From assembly GCA_004552965.1 (NCBI GenBank), contig SFMU01000056.1:1-12228 (forward strand): a DNA stretch of 12,228 nucleotides. The letters are read 5' to 3'. This DNA is from Bacteroidales bacterium. Its GTDB lineage: Bacteria > Bacteroidota > Bacteroidia > Bacteroidales > UBA932. Below are positions 1 through 5,905 of this stretch, in pieces; the stretch's first letter is position 1; each line of letters begins with the position of its first letter. Position numbers and translations under genes: made by a program. The notes below the pieces were generated by a model. It saw nothing but the letters and a program-made list of their open reading frames with translations. It searched no databases and was not told the DNA's origin.

Positions 1-1
1 C

Positions 2-679
2 AGGCTTCTCAAGACATATCACAAGTCTCTGAGACTGTTTGAGAATACCCATTCCGACGACATAGGTTCCTACATCCGCTGGTTGTCCATATTCACCTAT
101 CTGGCTATTCTTTTCGGAATCAGCTGCGGGATTCTCACATTCCTGCCTGACAGATTTGTGTTCATCTGGCTCCTGTCTGCGGCCCTTTTCTGCATCTATC
201 TTTACAGATGTTATCAGAATTACATATTCTTCTATGACAGGGTGGAAGATGCGCTGATGGAAGATGAGGAAGACATGTCTTCTGAGCCGGTTGACGAACC
301 TCAGCTTGCCACCGAAGCCGTGCCGTCGATTCCGGAGTATCACTCTGACCTCTCACGACGTATTTCAGAATGGATCGAAGGAAAGGGTTACACCAGGCCC
401 GGAATCACATTGAACGATCTTTCTTCTGCCCTTGGCACCAATCGTACCTATCTTTCCGAATATATCAACACTGTCTTCAGGAAGTCTTTCCGTGACTGGA
501 TCTCGGACCTGCGGATTGACTATGCGAAAGGCTTCATGGACAGCAATCCTCAGGCAAGGATACAGGAGGTTTCCGAGACATCAGGTTTCCTTTCCATCAG
601 CCATTTTTCCAGAACTTTCAGCGAAAGGGAAGGTTGTTCTCCTTCGCAATGGCGCAAGGACAGGCAGACAGGGCAGTGA
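2..679 (+). CDS. Membrane-anchored AraC-family transcriptional regulator, 5' end missing
   Basis: The reading frame is open from the first bases of the window, so the gene starts outside it; 225 codons are visible. A TTG at 83 is not a credible start, because coding-like sequence continues upstream of it and it lies inside a hydrophobic segment. Visible residues about 27-49 and 52-78 form two hydrophobic stretches, probably membrane helices. An acidic linker (about 82-105) follows, then an AraC-type DNA-binding domain at about 115-220. That domain has two helix-turn-helix units: one around LSSALGTNRTYLSEYIN, then IQEVSETSGFLSISHFSRTF with the usual FSREFG-like ending. Regulators with membrane helices N-terminal to an AraC domain are common in Bacteroidota and presumably transmit an envelope signal directly to DNA; ligand and targets are unknown here. 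A hairpin terminator follows about 50 bases after the stop. Family assignment is secure, function is not. Confidence 0.88.
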   Translation, partial: RLLKTYHKSLRLFENTHSDDIGSYIRWLSIFTYLAILFGISCGILTFLPDRFVFIWLLSAALFCIYLYRCYQNYIFFYDRVEDALMEDEEDMSSEPVDEPQLATEAVPSIPEYHSDLSRRISEWIEGKGYTRPGITLNDLSSALGTNRTYLSEYINTVFRKSFRDWISDLRIDYAKGFMDSNPQARIQEVSETSGFLSISHFSRTFSEREGCSPSQWRKDRQTGQ

Positions 680-728
680 TTTTTTGTTGATTCTACAAAA
701 TTTGATGTCCTTATAACAAAAGATCAAG

Positions 729-756
729 AGCGCTATGGTCTATCATAAGCGCTTTT
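729..756 (+). terminator. Probable rho-independent terminator of the AraC-family gene
   Basis: AGCGCT (729-734) pairs with AGCGCT (748-753), and the stem continues with three more pairs past a bulged A. A run of four T follows directly and another T run comes a few bases later. It lies 50 bases after the regulator's stop codon. The stem is modest, so efficiency is uncertain. Confidence 0.55.
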
Positions 757-757
757 A

Positions 758-874
758 CTATTTTTGTTCTGCAAGAATAAGGCGCTTCTTCTTGTACTCG
801 ACATCGCTGATATGTTCAGTCCTGAAATGACTTTTCTGAGGTTGACATCGAGGTGATTGTTTAGTGAAAGTGTA
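758..874 (-). other. Possible remnant of a coding sequence in a gene-poor stretch
   Basis: No intact gene is visible between 680 and 991. On the minus strand, one frame is open from 874 to a TAG at 760-758. Its C-terminal end reads like a charged helix (HISDVEYKKKRLILAEQK). The frame has no plausible start, runs into a TAA immediately upstream, and the rest of the peptide is unremarkable. It may be the decayed 3' end of a lost gene, or chance. No family is recognised. Confidence 0.2.
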
Positions 875-900
875 TTACATGTGATTAAACTATTTCACTA
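862..900. repeat. Short inverted repeat in the AraC/OmpA intergenic region
   Basis: TAGTGAAA at 862-869 is the exact reverse complement of TTTCACTA at 893-900, with a 23-base AT-rich spacer. A weaker GC hairpin (GCGG 901-904 with CCGC 916-919) follows directly. The repeat could be an operator or the trace of a small excised element; nothing nearby identifies it. Confidence 0.35.
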
Positions 901-929
901 GCGGACTTTAATAGCCCGCCGAATTAATC

Positions 930-965
930 AAAGAGGATGATCCGGGTCGGGGATCATCCTCTTTT
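930..965. terminator. Bidirectional hairpin terminator between convergent genes
   Basis: A 14-bp perfect stem (930-943 with 951-964) encloses a 7-base loop, GGGTCGG. One arm begins AAAGAG and the other ends CTCTTTT, so both strands have a U-rich tail, stronger on the plus strand. It sits 28 bases past the stop of the minus-strand OmpA lipoprotein gene and downstream of the plus-strand regulator. This fits a shared terminator for the two converging transcripts. Confidence 0.85.
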
Positions 966-991
966 GTCTTTTTGTGCAGGGCTTCGACTGA

Positions 992-1672
992 CTAGTTCAA
1001 CTTGCCGTCTTCAGCTGCCTTTATCATGTCCTCGTTGGCAGAGATATAAATCTCCACTCTGCGGTTCTGGGCGCGTCCTTCCTTTGTCGCATTGTCTGCA
1101 ACAGGCATTGAATATGACTTGCCCTCGGTGGTCATGCGGCTGCCGGCGATGCCGCAGCTCTTGAGGTATGTTGCCACTGACTCTGCCCTCTGAGCTGAAA
1201 GCTTCTCGTTTACAGCATCGGAACCGGTGTTGTCCGTGTGGCCGTAGATGGTGATGTCTGTGTCAACCATGTCCGACATCTTCTGCGCGAACTGTGCCAG
1301 CTCCTTCTTGGAGTCTGCAGAAAGGCTTGAACCATTGGTAGGGAAGAGGATACCGCTGTTGAAGGTGACCTTGATGGCCTGGAGACCGTTCGCATCTTCA
1401 ACCTGCTCGACCTGGGCATTCTGCAGAGCGGCAAGCTCCTCAGCCTTCTTGTCCATCTTCTTGCCGATGATGGCTCCTGCGCTTGCGCCGACTGCCGTAC
1501 CTACGGCAGCGCCGATCGCTGCACCCTTGCCGTTTCCGAAGATGGCTCCGATGCCCGCACCAACTGCAGCGCCAGCTCCGGTGCCGATGAGAGCGCCTTT
1601 ACCGGTGTTGCTCATTCCGCAGCCAGAGAAGATCATTGCTGCACAGAGAAATGAAAGAATTGCCTTTTTCAT
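992..1672 (-). CDS. OmpA-domain outer-membrane lipoprotein with glycine-zipper segment
   Basis: This 226-residue protein probably ties the outer membrane to peptidoglycan. The start was placed at the ATG ending at 1672, not at an in-frame ATG 19 codons upstream: only the downstream start gives a lipoprotein signal peptide (MKKAILSFLCAAMIFSGC, lipidated Cys18), and the longer version would read through the gap terminator. Residues about 25-70 are a Gly/Ala-rich glycine zipper (repeated GAxxGxxxG). Residues about 98-211 are an OmpA C-terminal domain, with the GHTDNTG loop at 144-150, the LSAQRAESV helix at 158-166 and NRRVEI at 203-208, the usual diaminopimelate-binding elements. The architecture resembles YiaD/Pal-type lipoproteins. 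It lies downstream of gap on the same strand with a terminator between them, and no clear promoter of its own is visible. Confidence 0.92.
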   Translation of the reverse strand: MKKAILSFLCAAMIFSGCGMSNTGKGALIGTGAGAAVGAGIGAIFGNGKGAAIGAAVGTAVGASAGAIIGKKMDKKAEELAALQNAQVEQVEDANGLQAIKVTFNSGILFPTNGSSLSADSKKELAQFAQKMSDMVDTDITIYGHTDNTGSDAVNEKLSAQRAESVATYLKSCGIAGSRMTTEGKSYSMPVADNATKEGRAQNRRVEIYISANEDMIKAAEDGKLN

Positions 1673-1700
1673 TTGTGGTTGGATTTGAGAATTATTAAAT

Positions 1701-1727
1701 AAAAAAAGCCGGGACCCGAGCCCCGGC
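1701..1727 (-). terminator. Rho-independent terminator after gap
   Basis: On the minus strand GCCGGG (1727-1722) pairs with CCCGGC (1713-1708) around an 8-base loop, followed at once by seven T (1707-1701). It lies about 20 bases after the gap stop and about 30 bases before the OmpA lipoprotein start. It therefore separates the two genes or attenuates readthrough between them. Confidence 0.88.
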
Positions 1728-1747
1728 ATTATTCGAGTAATCGGAAA

Positions 1748-2746
1748 TTACTTTGTGATTACGCGTGCCATTTCGCACACCTTGTTGGAGTAACCCCACT
1801 CGTTGTCGTACCATGCGCAAACCTTGACGAAGGTAGGATCGAGCTGGATACCGGCCTTTACATCGAAGATCGAGGTGCGTGCGTCATTGCGGAAGTCGGT
1901 AGAGACGACAGCCTCGTCGGTGTATCCGAGGATACCCTTGAGCTCGCCCTCTGAAGCCTCCTTCATTGCAGCGCAGATCTCATCGTAAGTACAAGGAGTC
2001 TTGAGCTCGGCGGTGAGGTCGACGAATGAAACGTCTGAGGTAGGAACGCGGAGTGACATGCCGGTAAGCTTGCCGTTGAGCTCAGGGAGAACCTTGCCTA
2101 CAGCCTTTGCAGCACCGGTAGATGAAGGGATGATGTTCTCGAGGATACCGCGGCCGCCTCTCCAATCCTTCTTTGAAGGACCGTCAACGGTCTTCTGGGT
2201 AGCGGTAGCAGCATGAACGGTGGTCATGAGACCGCGTACGATGCCGAACTTGTCGTTGAGAACCTTGGAAATAGGAGCAAGGCAGTTGGTGGTGCAGGAA
2301 GCGTTGGAGATGATCTTCTGACCAGCGTAGGTGTTGTGGTTCACACCGTAAACGAACATCGGGGTGGCATCCTTTGAAGGAGCTGACATGATGACCTTCT
2401 TTGCGCCTGCAGCGAGATGTGCAGAAGCAAGTTCCTCGGTAAGGAAGAAGCCGGTAGACTCGACTACAACGTCAACACCGAGAGCGCCCCAGGTGATCTG
2501 TGAAGGATCCTTCTCAGCGAAGACCTGGATCTTGTTGCCATCAACGATGAGGTAGTTGCCCTCGACCTTGATGTCGTGGTTGAAATGACCATGTACTGAA
2601 TCGTACTTGAGCATGTAAGCAAGATAATCAGCATCGAGAAGGTCGTTGATACCTACAACCTGAATGTCGTTTGAGAAATTCTCAACGGCAGCACGGAATA
2701 CCATACGGCCGATACGACCGAATCCGTTAATACCAAGTTTAATCAT
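1748..2746 (-). CDS. gap: Type I glyceraldehyde-3-phosphate dehydrogenase
   Basis: The enzyme oxidises glyceraldehyde 3-phosphate to 1,3-bisphosphoglycerate with NAD+ and inorganic phosphate in cytosolic glycolysis and gluconeogenesis. The protein is 332 residues, normal for the family. The N-terminal Rossmann motif GINGFGRIGR is at 5-14. Asp35 in VGINDL is the residue that usually favours NAD over NADP. The catalytic motif SNASCTTNCLAP places the nucleophile at Cys151, with the general base His178 in TTVHAATATQ. The C-terminal end WYDNEWGYSNKV is also typical. The ATG ending at 2746 sits directly at the Rossmann strand. The gene is divergent from surE, has a leader of about 75 bases from a putative TAAATTTG box, and is followed by a strong terminator. 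The leader contains a conspicuous TGCA array that may be regulatory. Confidence 0.98.
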   Translation of the reverse strand: MIKLGINGFGRIGRMVFRAAVENFSNDIQVVGINDLLDADYLAYMLKYDSVHGHFNHDIKVEGNYLIVDGNKIQVFAEKDPSQITWGALGVDVVVESTGFFLTEELASAHLAAGAKKVIMSAPSKDATPMFVYGVNHNTYAGQKIISNASCTTNCLAPISKVLNDKFGIVRGLMTTVHAATATQKTVDGPSKKDWRGGRGILENIIPSSTGAAKAVGKVLPELNGKLTGMSLRVPTSDVSFVDLTAELKTPCTYDEICAAMKEASEGELKGILGYTDEAVVSTDFRNDARTSIFDVKAGIQLDPTFVKVCAWYDNEWGYSNKVCEMARVITK

Positions 2747-2791
2747 TCTAATTAAGTATTAAATTGTTTGAATTGCTGTCTTTTAATTCAA

Positions 2792-2833
2792 TGCAAGATG
2801 CAACCTAGTGCATGTCCCTGCAAAAGCGATGCA
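2792..2833. repeat. Row of five TGCA boxes in the gap leader/promoter region
   Basis: TGCA occurs at 2792, 2799, 2809, 2819 and 2830. The last four are spaced 10, 10 and 11 bases apart, close to one DNA helical turn, and three sit in longer copies of GATGCAA or its complement. The row overlaps the end of the putative gap -7 box and the first part of its leader, and lies upstream of the surE promoter. A regulator-binding array is plausible but not proven. Confidence 0.4.
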
Positions 2834-2839
2834 AATTTA
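2832..2839 (-). promoter_or_regulatory. Putative gap promoter, -7 box
   Basis: On the minus strand the sequence is TAAATTTG, an exact match to the Bacteroidota -7 consensus TAnnTTTG. No clear -33 TTTG lies at the expected distance, only T-rich sequence. Transcription would start near 2825, giving a gap leader of about 75-80 bases. Confidence 0.45.
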
Positions 2840-2870
2840 CAAAAAATAATCTAAAATTTTAGTATATTTG
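2836..2870 (+). promoter_or_regulatory. Putative surE-lpxB promoter
   Basis: TATATTTG at 2863-2870 matches the -7 consensus exactly. A weak -33 candidate (TTTA, 2836-2839) lies 23 bases upstream. Transcription would begin near 2877, only about 15 bases before the ATG at 2892. This argues against the upstream in-frame TTG at 2868, which lies inside the promoter box. Confidence 0.55.
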
Positions 2871-2891
2871 TATAGTAAAATAATCGCGGAC

Positions 2892-3743
2892 ATGTCAAGT
2901 GATCTTAAAATACTGATTACCAATGATGACGGTTTCGATGCAAAAGGCATCTCTGTCCTTGCCGGCATCATGAGACAATTTGGCAGCCTGACAGTCATCG
3001 CGCCGAAAAGAGCCCAGTCCGGGATGTCCATGGCAGTGACGATGGGAGGAGCTCCGCTGGCGCTCAAGAAGTTGAGTTCTGACGAAAACGAACGTTGGTT
3101 CTATCTCGATGCCTCTCCTGCGAGCTGTGTGAAGTATGGTCTGGACAATGTGTTCTGGCCGGAAAAGCCGGATGTCGTCATCTGTGGCATCAATCACGGG
3201 TCCAATGCGGCGACGGCGGCCAATTATTCCGGAACCCTCGGTGCGGCCGAAGAGGCTGCATTGAACGGTGTCCCCGGGATAGGGGTCTCTCTTGAGACGA
3301 CCGATCCGGATGCCGACTTTTCCAGTGTCGTCAGGTATTTCCCCGACATATTCAGAAAACTGATGTCGGATCTTCCTGAGCGTGCCGGCATATTCTACAA
3401 TGTCAATTTTCCTTCGCCTTCACTTCCGCAGGTGAGGGGAGTCCGCGTCGGCCATATGGGTACGGGTCATTGGGAGAAGGAATTTTGCCGCTGGACCCCG
3501 GAAGCTGCCGCGATCCGCGGAAATTCTTCAGAGAATCCGGGCTGGCCTCTTTGTGAAGAGGGGGAGGAACTGCTGATGATGGTAGGGGAATTCGTGGATG
3601 ACACACCCGAGTCCGACTTTCTTGCCGACCACCACATCATCAGGGACGGCTATGTGGCGGTGACTGCCCACAATTTCGACAATGGCGACCCTGTCGAGGC
3701 CGGGAGGCTTTCGGCAAACGGTTTCGATGAAGATTTCCAATAG
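2892..3743 (+). CDS. surE: 5'/3'-nucleotidase SurE
   Basis: SurE is a metal-dependent cytosolic phosphatase that removes phosphate from nucleoside 5'- and 3'-monophosphates. The 283-residue protein opens with the metal-binding motif ITNDDGFDAKGI (Asp12 and Asp13). It then has APKRAQSGMSMAVT with the metal ligand Ser43, and the hallmark CGINHGSNAATAANYSGTLG at about 98-117 with Asn101. An in-frame TTG eight codons upstream was rejected as start because it falls inside the predicted promoter box. lpxB follows after only 9 bases, so the two are almost certainly co-transcribed. Length is slightly above the bacterial average because of a C-terminal extension, as often seen in Bacteroidota. The link to lipid A synthesis appears to be organisational only. 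Confidence 0.96.
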   Translation: MSSDLKILITNDDGFDAKGISVLAGIMRQFGSLTVIAPKRAQSGMSMAVTMGGAPLALKKLSSDENERWFYLDASPASCVKYGLDNVFWPEKPDVVICGINHGSNAATAANYSGTLGAAEEAALNGVPGIGVSLETTDPDADFSSVVRYFPDIFRKLMSDLPERAGIFYNVNFPSPSLPQVRGVRVGHMGTGHWEKEFCRWTPEAAAIRGNSSENPGWPLCEEGEELLMMVGEFVDDTPESDFLADHHIIRDGYVAVTAHNFDNGDPVEAGRLSANGFDEDFQ

Positions 3744-3752
3744 AGAGCGACG

Positions 3753-4922
3753 ATGAAATACTACATCATTGCCGGAGAGGCTTCCGGCGACCTCCACGGG
3801 TCCAACCTGATGCGCGGCCTGTATTCTGAAGACCCCCGGGCGGACATCCGTTTCTGGGGCGGTGCCGAGATGGACAAGGTCTTCAGGGAACATCAGACAG
3901 GTACGGGCATGGTCAGGGACTACAAGGATGGGGCTGTAATGGGTTTCACCCAGATTCTCCTGCATGCTGCCGCCTTCCTGAGGAGGTTCTCCGACTGCAC
4001 CTCGGACATAATGGCCTGGCATCCCGACGTCGTGATTCTGATCGACTATCCGGGATTCAACTTCAGGGTGGCGGAATTCGCCCACAAAGCCGGTTTCAAG
4101 GTGTTCTACTACATTGCGCCGAAGGTGTGGGCATCCAGGGAAAGCAGGGTGAAGAAACTCAAGGAATATGTCGACAAGCTCTTCATAGTCTTCCCGTTCG
4201 AAATCCCGTACTTCAGTCGTAAGGGCGTAGAGTTCATCTACAAGGGCAATCCGCTGATCGACGCCATCGACAATTCCAGGGCGATGGCGGACACACGCGA
4301 GTCTTTTCTTGAAAGGACCGGTCTGCCCGACACCCCGACCATAGCCCTTCTGGCAGGCTCCAGAACCTCGGAAATCGGCGTGATGATGCCCGTGTTCATG
4401 CAATTTGCCGACATGCTTCATGCCATACCTGAATATTCAGACTACCGCTTCATCGTTGCCGCCGCCCCTTCCCGCAGGCTTGAAGACTATGCAGGGTACG
4501 TGCGCGATAGGGAATATGTCAGCATCGTCTTCGGTGAATCCCATTCGGTGATGCGATTCTCGCAGGCTGCTGTGGTCAATTCCGGCACCGCTTCCCTGGA
4601 GTGCGCTCTCATCGGCACCCCTCAGGTTGTGGGTTATGGAGGTTCTCCGCTCAATTTCCTGATCGCCAAGTCGATAATCAAAGTGAAATACATCAGTCTG
4701 GGCAATCTCATCCTCGACAGGCATTGCTTCCGCGAACTGCTGCAGTTCTACTTCACACCTGAAAATCTGGTAGAGGAAGTCCGCAGGATGATTGAAGACA
4801 CAGCCTACCGCGCCGGGATGCTCGATGGATACTCGCAGATCCGTCAGATGCTGGGCGGAAGCGGGGCCTCGGCCTCTGTCGCCCGTGCCATGATCGGGGA
4901 ACTTGGCGCCAGGGACTGCTAG
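3753..4922 (+). CDS. lpxB: Lipid-A-disaccharide synthase LpxB
   Basis: LpxB (glycosyltransferase family 19) condenses UDP-2,3-diacylglucosamine with 2,3-diacylglucosamine 1-phosphate (lipid X) to give the tetra-acylated disaccharide of lipid A, at the inner face of the cytoplasmic membrane. The 389-residue length is normal. The N-terminus IIAGEASGDLHGSNLM is diagnostic. Other family signatures are YYIAPKVWASRESRVKKL in the first half, KGNPLIDAI, LLAGSRTSEIG, and the C-terminal NSGTASLECALIGTPQVVGY (the nucleotide-sugar site), followed by KYISLGNLI. It lies 9 bases after surE in one operon. Its stop codon overlaps the stop of the convergent muramidase gene, and no terminator separates them, so the transcripts probably overlap. 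Presence of this gene implies a lipopolysaccharide-bearing outer membrane. Confidence 0.98.
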   Translation: MKYYIIAGEASGDLHGSNLMRGLYSEDPRADIRFWGGAEMDKVFREHQTGTGMVRDYKDGAVMGFTQILLHAAAFLRRFSDCTSDIMAWHPDVVILIDYPGFNFRVAEFAHKAGFKVFYYIAPKVWASRESRVKKLKEYVDKLFIVFPFEIPYFSRKGVEFIYKGNPLIDAIDNSRAMADTRESFLERTGLPDTPTIALLAGSRTSEIGVMMPVFMQFADMLHAIPEYSDYRFIVAAAPSRRLEDYAGYVRDREYVSIVFGESHSVMRFSQAAVVNSGTASLECALIGTPQVVGYGGSPLNFLIAKSIIKVKYISLGNLILDRHCFRELLQFYFTPENLVEEVRRMIEDTAYRAGMLDGYSQIRQMLGGSGASASVARAMIGELGARDC

Positions 4923-5776
4923 TCAGACTTTTCCGAATATCCCGGAGGATTGAAGCCGGCTGCAGGCGTTACGTTCAGGTCGACTCTTCCCGGAACCCCC
5001 TTGACCACTGCCTTGTCCGTGAACTGCCACCATCTCCAGCCTTCGAATGATGGAAGGTCCCTGCCGTAATGGGCAATCCAGACCGGATAGTTGTCCGTGA
5101 TTTCCCTGCTGAGGCAGTCCTTTGCAAAAGAAGCGCCGGTGTAGACGATGGGCTTCCTCCCGTAATGTCTTTCAATCTCCCGAAGCCACTCCAGGGCTTC
5201 GGCATTCAGTTCCTTCCTGTTCCAGCCCTTGTGGACCGTCTCGATGTCCAGCACCGGAGGCAGGTCCGAGCGCCTGAGTTTCGGGACTGAGGCGATGAAA
5301 TTCCGCGCCTGCGCCTTCCCGTCCTTCGAACTTCTGAAGAAATGGTATGCCCCACGCTGCAGGCCGGTTCTCCCGGCATCCTGCCAATTCTTTGCGAAAC
5401 TCTTGTCCTTGAATGAGATGCCTTCCGTTGCCTTGATGAACACGAAGGAGACCCTCTTGATCTCCCTGGCCTTGTAGGGGTCTCTGACCGTCCTCCTCTT
5501 GGCGTCTGTCATCACGAACAGAGAGTCCCAGACAATCCTTCCTTCGTTGTTGTTGGAAATGTCGATGCCGTAGCGCCAGTCTCCCGGAGGCACCCTGGCC
5601 CCGGTTTCATAGCCGGAAAAGGATTTGCGCGTGCAGACGAGGAAGACCATAATGAATATCCCCGCGGCGGCTCCCAAAGTTGCCCACAGGCTGAGGCGGA
5701 CCTTCTTTTTCCGTCTCTTGCCCCTTTTCTTTTTCTTCGTTCCGGGGTGTTTCGCGCTTTTGCTGTTCTGTGGCAT
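4919..5776 (-). CDS. Membrane-anchored GH25 lysozyme-like muramidase
   Basis: GH25 enzymes cleave the N-acetylmuramic acid-N-acetylglucosamine bond of peptidoglycan. From the ATG ending at 5776 the protein has 285 residues. Residues 1-27 are extremely Lys/Arg-rich, 29-48 form one membrane helix, and the catalytic domain spans about 67-275 and should face the periplasm. Motifs are YGIDISNN (Asp72), FIKATEGISFKDKSF (113-127), GAYHFF, LDIE (Asp177 and Glu179, the catalytic acidic pair) and WQFTD. A segment of about 25-30 residues (83-108) between strand one and FIKATEG is longer than in compact GH25 lysozymes. The frame is open about 70 codons further upstream, but that region crosses the divergent promoters and does not look like protein. 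No partner gene is evident. Confidence 0.93.
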   Translation of the reverse strand: MPQNSKSAKHPGTKKKKRGKRRKKKVRLSLWATLGAAAGIFIMVFLVCTRKSFSGYETGARVPPGDWRYGIDISNNNEGRIVWDSLFVMTDAKRRTVRDPYKAREIKRVSFVFIKATEGISFKDKSFAKNWQDAGRTGLQRGAYHFFRSSKDGKAQARNFIASVPKLRRSDLPPVLDIETVHKGWNRKELNAEALEWLREIERHYGRKPIVYTGASFAKDCLSREITDNYPVWIAHYGRDLPSFEGWRWWQFTDKAVVKGVPGRVDLNVTPAAGFNPPGYSEKSD

Positions 5777-5800
5777 CCGGTGTGCTTTTGAAAATCGTAT

Positions 5801-5808
5801 CAAAAGTA
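5801..5808 (-). promoter_or_regulatory. Putative GH25 gene promoter, -7 box
   Basis: On the minus strand the bases read TACTTTTG, matching TAnnTTTG. Transcription would begin near 5794, about 18 bases before the ATG at 5776, which supports the short start. No good -33 element is visible. Confidence 0.45.
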
Positions 5809-5833
5809 CTGAAAAGAATTCGGAATATTTGAT

Positions 5834-5841
5834 TAAATTTG
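5834..5841 (+). promoter_or_regulatory. Putative promoter of the C1 peptidase-pssA operon, -7 box
   Basis: TAAATTTG is an exact match to the Bacteroidota -7 consensus and lies about 65 bases before the ATG at 5906. A -33 element is not obvious. It is divergent from the muramidase promoter about 26 bases away. Confidence 0.4.
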
Positions 5842-5905
5842 TGGCTATTGTGGCTTTTTGCCGCATGTGACACGGATTTGACATAAACAATAAGTTAGCA
5901 TAATC

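Noticed and set aside
2868..2891. Upstream TTG start for SurE
   Set aside because: It lies inside the TATATTTG promoter box, before the expected transcription start, and the metal-binding motif is normally close to the N-terminus as with the ATG at 2892.
3528..4421. Long minus-strand open frame of 297 codons opposite surE and lpxB
   Set aside because: It lies fully antisense to two well-identified genes, has no recognisable domain, and its His/Arg/Val-rich composition is typical of the complement of G+C-rich coding sequence.
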